DNA of 11,579 bases from Methanosarcinales archaeon (GTDB taxonomy: Archaea; Halobacteriota; Methanosarcinia; Methanosarcinales; Methanogasteraceae): NCBI GenBank assembly GCA_030605805.1, contig JAUWHQ010000119.1, positions 1 to 11,579 on the forward strand, in the 5' to 3' direction. The notes beneath the pieces are model-generated. The model was not told the DNA's origin. It did no database searches and saw only the letters and a program-made list of their open reading frames with translations. How positions within the stretch are numbered: the stretch's first letter is position 1; every line of letters starts with the position of its first letter. This document shows, piece after piece, positions 1 to 5,768 of this stretch. Position numbers and translations under genes: made by a program.

Positions 1-11
1 TCGTTAAGAAT

Positions 12-205
12 TAACCTGAACAAAATCTATAATGTTTCTGGTAATAAATCACAAAAAAGTAAGGAATATAATGAACCGCAGATAAACGCTGATGAACGCA
101 GATTTGGTTAACCGGGCATCTGCGTTTATCTGCGTGCATCCGCGGTTATTTAATATCGGAAAGATCATATTATCTACGCATAGGACATCTTAAATGTTCA
201 GGTTA
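12..205. repeat. Nested inverted repeats downstream of hemB
   Basis: Seen in the sequence: two 30-nt arms at 74-103 and 118-147 are inverted copies matching at about 25 of 30 positions, with a 14-nt loop that itself contains GGTTAACC. Each arm is built from the motif CGCAGAT repeated about every 10 nt. Outside them an 11-bp perfect inverted pair, TAACCTGAACA at 12-22 and TGTTCAGGTTA at 195-205, frames the whole stretch. GTTAA-GAA-TTAAC at 3-15 is a further small palindrome. CGCAGAT-rich arms of this kind are familiar from dispersed intergenic repeats in many prokaryotes. I infer either a dispersed palindromic repeat or a small non-coding element with terminal inverted repeats. No coding sequence or clear target-site duplication is visible. 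Confidence 0.7.
53..147 (-). terminator. Possible hemB transcription terminator (hairpin plus T-run)
   Basis: Transcripts of hemB leave the gene at 227 and run into the 30-bp imperfect hairpin at 74-147. On the minus strand the hairpin is followed about 15 nt later by six T residues (A-run at 53-58 on the plus strand). Archaeal termination depends mainly on T-runs, so this is a plausible 3' end, but the role is inferred from position and composition only. Confidence 0.35.
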
Positions 206-226
206 TTTGTGTGCGGTTGCTAAGCG

Positions 227-1201
227 TCACTTCGTCAGGAGTCGAGCCGCATCCTTTGCAAAGTACGTGATGATCATGTCTGCGCCCGCACGTTTGATTG
301 CGAGCAGCGATTCGCATATCGCCTGATCGCAATCGAGCCACCCCCTCGCGCCGGCAGCCACGATCATTGCATACTCGCCGCTCACCTGATATGCGGCGGT
401 GGGCATCCTAAACGTGGTCTTGACCCGGTGCAGGACATCGAGATACGGGAGCGCAGGCTTCACCATCACGATGTCGGCGCCCTCGTCTATGTCCAGTTCA
501 AGCTCGCGCAGCGCCTCATCTGTGTTTGCAGGATCCATCTGGTACCCGGAGCGGTCCCCGAATGCGTATCCCGAATCCGCAGCCTCTCTAAACGGACCAT
601 AGAAGCATGAGCAGTACTTGGCAGCGTAGGACATGATCGGAGTCTCTGTGAACCCATCGATATCAAGCGCAGTCCTGATCGCACGCACCATGCCATCCAT
701 CATGCCTGATGGCGCAACGATATCGGCGCCTGCCCGGGCATGGCTTGCCGCAACCTTCCCGAGAACTGGCAGCGTCGGATCATTGAGCACCAATCCGGCA
801 TCATAATCGACGATGCCGCAGTGCCCGTGCGTGGTGTACTCGCAGAGACAGACATCAGTTATGATGAGCAGATCGTCTGTTTCAGACCGGATATTCCGTA
901 TCGCCTGCTGGATAACGCCATCATCGTCATAAGCGCTCGTTCCCCCTTCATCCTTTGTTTCAGGTATCCCGAAGAGGAGAACTGCCGGAATTCCGAGGTC
1001 CTCGATCTCCTTTGCCTCACCTGCAACCTTATCCAGCGGGAACCGGTATTGATCTGGCATGGACCCGATCTCTACGGGTTCTTCGATCGTTTCATCCACG
1101 AAGATCGGGCAGATCAGGTCATTTGCGGAAAGCTCGGTTTCAGCCACGAGATTCCGTATTCCGGGCTGCCGCAGCCTGCGCATTCGTGTTTTCGGGAACA
1201 T
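227..1201 (-). CDS. hemB: Porphobilinogen synthase (delta-aminolevulinic acid dehydratase)
   Basis: This cytoplasmic enzyme condenses two 5-aminolevulinate molecules into porphobilinogen, the monopyrrole for haem, sirohaem, cobamides and coenzyme F430. The 324-residue protein has the normal family length and spans the whole TIM barrel. The zinc-binding cysteines Cys118, Cys120 and Cys128 lie in DVCLCEYTTHGHCG, marking the zinc-dependent class. The two active-site lysines are Lys195 (SYAAKY) and Lys248 (MVKPALPYLD, the Schiff-base lysine). GPFREAADS and YQMDPAN are further family signatures. The ATG at 1201 is preceded by GGTG two bases upstream and begins the usual N-terminal segment. It is divergent from the DUF166 gene, and no other tetrapyrrole gene is in the window, so it is not in a visible hem cluster. 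The hairpin repeat downstream may end its transcript. Identification is very secure. Confidence 0.97.
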   Translation of the reverse strand: MFPKTRMRRLRQPGIRNLVAETELSANDLICPIFVDETIEEPVEIGSMPDQYRFPLDKVAGEAKEIEDLGIPAVLLFGIPETKDEGGTSAYDDDGVIQQAIRNIRSETDDLLIITDVCLCEYTTHGHCGIVDYDAGLVLNDPTLPVLGKVAASHARAGADIVAPSGMMDGMVRAIRTALDIDGFTETPIMSYAAKYCSCFYGPFREAADSGYAFGDRSGYQMDPANTDEALRELELDIDEGADIVMVKPALPYLDVLHRVKTTFRMPTAAYQVSGEYAMIVAAGARGWLDCDQAICESLLAIKRAGADMIITYFAKDAARLLTK

Positions 1202-1350
1202 GACACCATCTATTACGATCGCATCACTGATTAATCCTTCGACTGTGGGGTCGCGGGACTGCCAGCCACCAGAAGACCCGGAAGACCCAAACGACCATGG
1301 AGTTCGGTGAGCACAAGGTTATTTTGGAAGTGCCAGACAAAATATCCACG
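1202..1350. promoter_or_regulatory. Divergent intergenic region between hemB and the DUF166 gene
   Basis: About 150 bp must hold both promoters. For the plus-strand gene the A/T-rich TTATTTT at 1319-1325 lies about 26 nt before the ATG at 1351, the spacing expected of a TATA box for a leaderless transcript. For hemB the A/T-rich candidate is GATTAATC near 1229-1236. Both are weak matches and are inferred from position. No TTAGG-type iron operator is present here. Confidence 0.3.
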
Positions 1351-2040
1351 ATGAGCCCCCACGCAACGATCCCACCAAAAACGATCTCGATCACGGTGGT
1401 CACCAGAGGTAAGTACGGGCAGCGTGCGATCCGGACAATCCGAGAGAAGACCGGATTTGAGGTGACAGAGGTCCCTGTCCCGGCAGACCTCCCGGATTTC
1501 ATCGAGGATACTGCACCGTACACAAGGGACGTGGCACCGGCGCTAAGGTCTGATCTGGTCATCATCTTTGCCCTGCATCCCGACCTCACGCCCGCCTTTG
1601 CCGAGTGTGCGGCAGAATCAGGAGCAGGCGCAATCATCGTATCCGGAAGCGACACATCAGAACTCCGGAGGATCGCATCAACATATCAGATACACATTCA
1701 CGCGGACGAGATATGCTGCTCGCTCGTGCCATGCCACGATCAGACAATCGATGAATTCACATCGGTTCTCGGAATGCCTGTCTTCCGGATATCGGTGGAA
1801 GGCGGTGTCGTGTCAGACGTCGGCGTCATAAGAGGCAGTCCATGCGGCGCAAGCTGGTGGGTGGCATCGCAGTTACCAGGCACACCGGTTGCGGAGGCGC
1901 CGGCAAAAGCCGGATTGCTCGCGGGGCAGTACCCGTGCCGTGCCGTGCGCGGCACACGCGGCGGAATCCATAGATCGGCAGAGATCCACAAGAAGGCGGT
2001 CGAGGCGGCGCTGACTGATGCCGGAGTTTGGCGCCTTTAG
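1351..2040 (+). CDS. DUF166 family protein (archaeal, function unknown)
   Basis: The protein belongs to the DUF166 family, found mainly in methanogens and relatives and sometimes loosely labelled thymidylate-synthase-like without a proven activity. Visible family features are the N-terminal ITVVTRGKYGQRAIRTI strand-helix, a Rossmann-like alternation of strands and helices, a GAIIVSG segment, a cysteine pair in EICCSLVPCHDQ, and the C-terminal GSPCGASWWVASQL motif whose Cys-Gly-Ala is characteristic. The multiple conserved cysteines could bind metal or act in redox or transfer chemistry, but that is inference. The ATG at 1351 was chosen because the conserved core starts about 11 residues later and a TATA-like element lies 26 nt upstream. 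An in-frame ATG at 1297 would add 18 unconserved residues; neither start has a clear Shine-Dalgarno. It stands alone on the plus strand, convergent with the iron operon. Confidence 0.8.
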   Translation: MSPHATIPPKTISITVVTRGKYGQRAIRTIREKTGFEVTEVPVPADLPDFIEDTAPYTRDVAPALRSDLVIIFALHPDLTPAFAECAAESGAGAIIVSGSDTSELRRIASTYQIHIHADEICCSLVPCHDQTIDEFTSVLGMPVFRISVEGGVVSDVGVIRGSPCGASWWVASQLPGTPVAEAPAKAGLLAGQYPCRAVRGTRGGIHRSAEIHKKAVEAALTDAGVWRL

Positions 2041-2241
2041 CGAACATACTCGGGTATTATATGGCGTTTTAAATACATCCCGCGTTACAACTGCGGATCA
2101 GCAGAGCAACTGTTTTCAATATCAGGAAGAAATATTGCAAAGTAGGGCTACAAAACGCCCCGGCGGAGAAAGCAAGATCCAGTCAGCCAAAAAAGTACAC
2201 GAGAGTTGCACGAAGCGGAAATCATAGTCCGGATTCGATCC
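2041..2241. other. Convergent intergenic region, no gene recognised
   Basis: This 201-bp stretch separates the ends of the DUF166 gene (plus) and the dtxR-like gene (minus). It holds the A/T-rich GTTTTAAATAC at about 2066-2076, which resembles a TATA box or a T-rich terminator for the DUF166 transcript. It also holds a small stem GGGC/GCCC around 2146-2161 and an 11-nt palindrome GGAT-TCG-ATCC at 2231-2241, directly after the dtxR-like stop codon. A 69-codon reading frame crosses it but has low-complexity, unconserved-looking content and no ribosome binding site, so I do not call it. Confidence 0.4.
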
Positions 2242-2703
2242 TCATGTCTTGTGCCCCCGACCTCTTCCCGCGCACGGATGCTTCCCGGTTGTGCAGAATT
2301 CGTTGAAATGTTCAAGCCACTGTGGATATTCCGGTGCGTCTTTTACAAAAATAACCAGATTTTTGATCTGGGTTGTTGTTATCGCGTGTAGTTCATGTTC
2401 CATTGTGCAGGCGTCCTTGTCTGCAATCTTTTCAGGGACGTTTATGATCTCTAAGAACGCTTTTATGATATCATGCCGCTCTTTTATGATTAATGCTATC
2501 TTACCCCCCACCTCAGTCAGTTTCACGCCGTCATACTTTCTGTATTCGACCATACCCTTTTTATCAAGCCTATTCACCATCTCGACAACACTTGGCGGTC
2601 TCACGCCCAGAGTGATGGCTATATCCTTTATTCGCGCATGCCCCTTCTCTTCTGTGATATTGAGGATCGCTTCCAGATAATCCTCCGCTTTTCTCGATAG
2701 CAT
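2242..2703 (-). CDS. DtxR/MntR-family metal-dependent transcriptional repressor
   Basis: The 153-residue protein is a metal-sensing winged-helix repressor, probably of the operon it closes. Residues 1-62 form the DNA-binding domain (DIAITLGVRPPSVVEMVNRL recognition region), and residues 65-135 the dimerisation and metal-binding helices. By direct correspondence with B. subtilis MntR, the metal ligands would be Asp8, Glu11, His77, Cys99, Glu102 and His103. The cysteine replaces MntR Glu99 and matches the Cys of DtxR/IdeR, which suggests Fe(II) rather than Mn(II) as co-repressor (inference). There is no SH3-like third domain; the tail instead carries Cys137, His142, Cys144 and His151. The gene follows the feoC-like gene after 18 nt that contain a copy of the operator, pointing to autoregulation. 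No Shine-Dalgarno is evident, consistent with an extra leaderless transcript starting from its own promoter. Confidence 0.9.
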   Translation of the reverse strand: MLSRKAEDYLEAILNITEEKGHARIKDIAITLGVRPPSVVEMVNRLDKKGMVEYRKYDGVKLTEVGGKIALIIKERHDIIKAFLEIINVPEKIADKDACTMEHELHAITTTQIKNLVIFVKDAPEYPQWLEHFNEFCTTGKHPCAGRGRGHKT

Positions 2704-2711
2704 GATTGGTA

Positions 2712-2725
2712 TTAGGGCAGCCTAC
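2712..2725 (-). promoter_or_regulatory. Predicted DtxR-type operator in front of the dtxR-like gene
   Basis: On the coding strand the sequence is GTAGG-CTGC-CCTAA, a near-palindrome with the half-site and 4-nt spacing of the classical DtxR/IdeR box (TTAGG-N4-CCTAA). It overlaps the end of the feoC-like gene and lies 8 nt before the ATG at 2703. An identical arrangement precedes the first feoA. Recognition by the DtxR-like protein is inferred. Confidence 0.65.
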
Positions 2726-2991
2726 GATTTCAATCTTTCTACCATGCCCGCGCCTTTAGGGGTCAGCGCATACACCGCCATCTCAGAACCAGTATCCGTG
2801 CCGCGGCACTGCTCACATAAATCTCGGGTCGAGCAGGAGCACCGCATCTCTACCCTCTCCAGATACCCCTCATCCACCAGAAATTCGATCATCGCCAGGA
2901 GCGTGGACCGGTTCATGGCAAGCTCCCCTGCGATCGTATCGATGGTGGTTCCGTTCTCGATTCTTGACAGAACCTCCTCCATTCTGCTCAC
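2722..2991 (-). CDS. feoC: FeoC-like winged-helix protein with a four-cysteine motif
   Basis: The 89-residue protein has an N-terminal winged helix (residues 3-47, with IDTIAGELAMNRSTLLAMIEF as the helix-turn-helix). Its wing region carries Cys51, Cys53, Cys59 and Cys62, spaced C-x-C-x5-C-x2-C. This matches the architecture of enterobacterial FeoC, where cysteines in the wing bind an iron-sulfur cluster and FeoC modulates FeoB stability or activity. Here it may sense iron or oxygen and act on the transporter or on DNA (inference). The GTG at 2991 overlaps the preceding stop codon (GTGA) and has GAGGGGTGG nine bases upstream; an ATG three codons in is a weaker alternative. The C-terminal segment YALTPKGAGMVERLK is typical of winged-helix regulators. 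The symbol is given by analogy of fold and operon position, not by close sequence identity. Confidence 0.75.
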   Translation of the reverse strand: MSRMEEVLSRIENGTTIDTIAGELAMNRSTLLAMIEFLVDEGYLERVEMRCSCSTRDLCEQCRGTDTGSEMAVYALTPKGAGMVERLKS

Positions 2992-3494
2992 GATGAAGTC
3001 CCACCCCTCGTTTCCCCAGATACCCTCTTGCGGACATAATAGATCACAACAAGCGAGAACGGCAGCAGCAAGACCGCTGGCGCATAAGGCGGTGCGTACG
3101 CCTCAATAAAGCCAGTGAGCGTGTTGAACCAGGGTCCCTCCTCGCCGCCGGGTATCGATTCCGTGATCATCGCAAAGATGTCGCACCCTGCTATGATCCA
3201 GATCAGGATGCTTCCCATGGCGACCTTTGCAAACTGGTGGATGTCGCCCATGTTCCGGGCGCCTGAGAGGTACAGCAGTCCCGCAAAAAACACAACGAGT
3301 CCGCCCCAGCCGCCTCTGAAGATGTCGTTTGGTATCTCAAGGATCCCGTAAGCAAACTCGCTTCCACTTGCTGTGACCATCAGGTCTGCAAGTCCAAATG
3401 CTGTTGTTGCGATGCCGAGTATGGCGAAGTAGATGACCGCGACCGCCGATGTTTGCGATGCTGGCGATGTTGGCGATGTTGATTGTCCAGCCAT
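2988..3494 (-). CDS. Four-helix membrane protein of the iron operon, function unknown
   Basis: I do not recognise a named family. The 168-residue protein has a low-complexity Ser/Thr/Pro N-terminus (residues 1-17) and four hydrophobic segments at about 18-38, 64-79, 89-111 and 138-154. A short basic cytoplasmic tail (VRKRVSGETRGG) follows. The loop between helices 1 and 2 is acidic/aromatic, and a Cys-Asp pair (104-105) sits within helix 3. The start is the ATG at 3494, three bases after the feoB permease stop, with GGGGGTGG about seven bases upstream; an upstream in-frame Met at 3632 would overlap feoB by 136 nt and is rejected. Its stop overlaps the feoC-like start. Its place between feoB and feoC suggests an accessory subunit or assembly factor of the split FeoB transporter, but nothing in the sequence proves that. 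Confidence 0.8.
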   Translation of the reverse strand: MAGQSTSPTSPASQTSAVAVIYFAILGIATTAFGLADLMVTASGSEFAYGILEIPNDIFRGGWGGLVVFFAGLLYLSGARNMGDIHQFAKVAMGSILIWIIAGCDIFAMITESIPGGEEGPWFNTLTGFIEAYAPPYAPAVLLLPFSLVVIYYVRKRVSGETRGGTSS

Positions 3495-3496
3495 TC

Positions 3497-4732
3497 TCAC
3501 GCCACCCCCAGGAGTTTTCCTATCAAGTGTATCAGTCCGCCATAGAGGAAGACGGTCACTGCAAGAACAGCCAGTGCCCCGATCAGCTCTTTCAAGCCTT
3601 CTTTTAACATCATCACAAACGTTGCGACACACGGGAAGTAGATCGAGACGAGTACAACCGCTGTGATCATCTGGTATTTCGTCATCTCGATTACGGATAG
3701 TTGCGCAACCGCAAGGTCTTTTCTGAGGAACGCGGCAACGAGCGGACCCGCGGTCTCTGCCGGTACGCCGAACCAGCCGACGAAGATCGGCGCAAGGAGA
3801 TCGCCAAGAAACCGGATGACACCGAGCTGGTAGAAAACGCCCACGATGGCGCAGCCGAGCATGACGAATGGGAGTGCGACCATGAAGAAGCCCTTGACCC
3901 TGCCCAAAACCTTCTTTCCGATATTACTCAGCATCGGTCGCCGGTACGGCGGCACATCGATCAAAAACTCAGGCGCCCTTCCCGGAATGACCTTGTTTAA
4001 GATGTAACCGAAGATAAAGTACCCGATGATCAGATAGAGCAGAATCCAGCCCATCAGGTCAGGAACCACATCCTGCATGATCCCGATCTGCGCGCCGCAC
4101 GGAATGAAGATTGCAAGCAGCGTCATCATGATGAACCGCTGTTTCTTTGTCTCAAGGATTCGTGTCGCGGTAACGCCTGGCACATTGCACCCGAGTGAGA
4201 GGATCGTTGGCACGATCGCATACCCGTGCAGACCGATCTTGTGCAGCATCGTATCGATCAAGACAGCGAGCCTTGGCATATACCCGATATCCTCTAAGAT
4301 TGCAAGCATCAGGTAGAATATAAGTATCGCAGGCAGAACAACGCCGATTGCAACGAAGAGTCCTGATGTTAAGACACCAAACGACTCCAGACAGTTGCTA
4401 GAAAGCACGAACTCGCCGCTCTCGATACCGCCTGCATCGACCATGATGGCATATAGCCAGCCGCCCTCTCCCGGGAAGACCGCCTGGAGCCATGGCAGCC
4501 AGTATGCGTCAAAGAGTCTCACAAAGAATCCGTCTGTGAAAAATCCTGCAAACGAGCCGAATACGCTCCAGAATCCGTAAAGAATCGCTATCGCAACAGG
4601 TATGCCGGTCATCGGCTTGATTGTGAGTTCCCCGATCGCATCCTTGAGCGTGTGTCTGTACACTCCGAACGTCACGGTCTCCTTTGATATCCTGTCGATT
4701 AAGTCCCAGCGCTCTTCAACACCGAGTTTCAT
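3497..4732 (-). CDS. feoB: Ferrous iron transporter FeoB, separate permease subunit
   Basis: This 411-residue integral membrane protein corresponds to the C-terminal membrane half of FeoB, which moves Fe(II) into the cytoplasm. Residues 1-40 match the amphipathic segment that normally follows the GDI domain; helices start at about residue 42. The first gate region (about 148-216) contains EDIGYMPRLAVLID, GCNVPG (Cys182) and IPCGAQIG (Cys212); the second contains AAFLRKDLAVAQL (334-345) and YFPCVATF (Cys368). The usual PCSARLP-type motif is altered to PCGAQIG, as noted among the findings. Its ATG overlaps the stop of the GTPase gene (ATGA) and has a strong AGGAGGTG four bases upstream, so it is a true separate gene rather than an artefact of a frameshift. 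It is 200-300 residues shorter than fused FeoB because the G domain is encoded apart. Confidence 0.93.
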   Translation of the reverse strand: MKLGVEERWDLIDRISKETVTFGVYRHTLKDAIGELTIKPMTGIPVAIAILYGFWSVFGSFAGFFTDGFFVRLFDAYWLPWLQAVFPGEGGWLYAIMVDAGGIESGEFVLSSNCLESFGVLTSGLFVAIGVVLPAILIFYLMLAILEDIGYMPRLAVLIDTMLHKIGLHGYAIVPTILSLGCNVPGVTATRILETKKQRFIMMTLLAIFIPCGAQIGIMQDVVPDLMGWILLYLIIGYFIFGYILNKVIPGRAPEFLIDVPPYRRPMLSNIGKKVLGRVKGFFMVALPFVMLGCAIVGVFYQLGVIRFLGDLLAPIFVGWFGVPAETAGPLVAAFLRKDLAVAQLSVIEMTKYQMITAVVLVSIYFPCVATFVMMLKEGLKELIGALAVLAVTVFLYGGLIHLIGKLLGVA

Positions 4733-5292
4733 GTCGCACCTCCTGCGCCGGCAGCATCTGCGGTGATTGTGGTCTTCGCAGCGTTTGCGATGATATCATC
4801 CACCTTGACCGGTTTCGCATCTTTAAGCCTTGATACAAGCTCTTTGATCCCTTCGCCCGAGATTGCAACGGTCGAAACCACGGGAATGCCAAGAATTCGC
4901 TCCAGATTCTCAGCATCGATCAGGATGTTCTTGTCCTCGGCAACATCCCGCATATTAAGCGCGATCACCAGAGGATAACCCTCCTCGATGATCTCAAGCG
5001 CGAGATAAAGCCCGCGTTCAATCTTGGATGCGTCGATGACGGAAATCACCTTAACATCCTTGCTCTCATGCAACATCGCAACAGCAACCTCCTCTGCCCT
5101 GTCCTTCGGATCAAGAGAGAACGTTCCCGGTACATCTGTGAGTTCAACGTCCTCGCCCTCGATTTTCATCCATCCCTTCGTGTAATCGACTGTTGTTCCC
5201 GGATAATTCGACTCGGTGACGTTTGCTCCCGTCAAACGGTTGAAAAAGACGCTTTTGCCGACGTTGGGGTGCCCCATCAAAAGAATCTTCAT
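4729..5292 (-). CDS. feoB: FeoB GTPase (G-domain) subunit, stand-alone
   Basis: This 187-residue cytoplasmic GTPase equals the N-terminal domain of FeoB and should gate or power the permease encoded next. All G motifs are visible: G1 GHPNVGKS (7-14), G2 YPGTT (30-34), G3 DVPGTFSL (53-60), G4 NMRD (113-116) and G5 around SGEG (145-148). After residue 160 only a short Ala/Thr/Gly-rich tail remains, so the helical GDI domain that usually follows is essentially absent. The ATG at 5292 overlaps the preceding feoA stop by one base (TGATG), with GAGGTG five bases upstream; a GTG codon immediately before it (5295) is a less likely start. The gene ends in an ATGA overlap with the permease gene, implying coupled translation and roughly equal amounts of both parts. 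Confidence 0.94.
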   Translation of the reverse strand: MKILLMGHPNVGKSVFFNRLTGANVTESNYPGTTVDYTKGWMKIEGEDVELTDVPGTFSLDPKDRAEEVAVAMLHESKDVKVISVIDASKIERGLYLALEIIEEGYPLVIALNMRDVAEDKNILIDAENLERILGIPVVSTVAISGEGIKELVSRLKDAKPVKVDDIIANAAKTTITADAAGAGGAT

Positions 5293-5516
5293 CACGCCAC
5301 CTCTACAGTGATCTTCTCTGCCATATCCAGTCCAAGCGAGGTCTCTGCCCCATCGACAACCACATCCACCGGACCTTTGATCGGCTGTTTCGTAACCATC
5401 CTGAGCTTCTTGCCGACTCTGATGCCCATGCCAGCAACCCGTTTCCGCAGATCTTCCTTGATCTCGGTTACGGTGCCCTGTTCATCGTAATCCATCTCAG
5501 ATAATTTCTTTTTCAT
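5292..5516 (-). CDS. feoA: FeoA domain protein, second copy
   Basis: A 74-residue SH3-like FeoA protein. It carries the family pattern of a strand-turn-helix start, VAGMGIRVGKKLRMV (about 28-42), a PVDVVVDGAETSLG hairpin and the final AEKITVEV strand. FeoA is a small cytoplasmic partner of FeoB thought to bind it and affect its GTPase or assembly. The ATG at 5516 lies one base after the stop of the first feoA; upstream in-frame codons would run back through that gene and are rejected. It overlaps the start of the FeoB GTPase gene by one base. It differs considerably from the first FeoA, so the two are probably not a recent duplication and may have distinct partners, perhaps one per FeoB half (inference). 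Confidence 0.9.
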   Translation of the reverse strand: MKKKLSEMDYDEQGTVTEIKEDLRKRVAGMGIRVGKKLRMVTKQPIKGPVDVVVDGAETSLGLDMAEKITVEVA

Positions 5517-5517
5517 T

Positions 5518-5757
5518 TTACTGTACCTTAGCAACCCTGATTTTCTGCGCCATCCCACGACCGATCGAGATGACGTTCCTATCAACCTCGATCGTGATCG
5601 GACCGTTTGTGGAGATCACGCGCACGATACTACCCTCGGAGATTCCTCGCAGGTTCAATTTCTGCCGGATGCCATGACCCCCGCCGATTCCTATGATTCT
5701 TGCGGGCTTGCCCGGTTCCATCTGTGCCAGACTCGTATCATTTGAACATGTATGCAT
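5518..5757 (-). CDS. feoA: FeoA domain protein, first gene of the iron operon
   Basis: A 79-residue FeoA protein with the typical LNLRGISEGSIVRVISTNGP core (residues 34-53), a VDRNVISIGRGMAQKI segment and a closing strand. An N-terminal extension of about 12 residues (containing Cys4) precedes the domain. The start is the ATG at 5757, with GGTGA four bases upstream; Met13 (5721) is the alternative and would begin directly at the conserved PGKPARI. As the promoter-proximal gene, its upstream region carries the predicted TATA box and operator. It is followed after one base by a second feoA. The role as FeoB partner is established for the family; its exact mechanism is not. Confidence 0.92.
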   Translation of the reverse strand: MHTCSNDTSLAQMEPGKPARIIGIGGGHGIRQKLNLRGISEGSIVRVISTNGPITIEVDRNVISIGRGMAQKIRVAKVQ

Positions 5758-5768
5758 CGTTTCACCAT

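Noticed and set aside
1..226. CRISPR array suggested by repeated CGCAGAT units
   Set aside because: The units are about 10 nt apart and arranged as inverted arms; there are no spacers of constant length and no cas genes.
740..1234. Long plus-strand frame of 164 codons inside hemB
   Set aside because: It lies entirely antisense to a clearly conserved hemB and arises from its codon bias.
2018..2227. Plus-strand 69-codon frame after the DUF166 gene
   Set aside because: It overlaps the end of the DUF166 gene in another frame, lacks a ribosome binding site and has no recognisable domain.
2195..2255. tRNA-like GGATTCGATCC (T-arm-like) near the end of the dtxR-like gene
   Set aside because: No matching acceptor, D-arm or anticodon arm could be built; flanking complementary stretches are only about 50 nt apart and part of the sequence is dtxR coding.
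3495..3632. Longer N-terminus for the four-helix membrane protein
   Set aside because: It would overlap the conserved end of feoB by more than 130 bases and begin with a Cys/Arg-rich segment, whereas the ATG at 3494 has a proper Shine-Dalgarno.
4729..4732. feoB looked like one gene broken by a frameshift (pseudogene or sequencing error)
   Set aside because: The junction has an ATGA overlap, a strong AGGAGGTG at correct spacing and a non-conserved G-domain tail, all expected of a real gene boundary. A single-base error would not create these.
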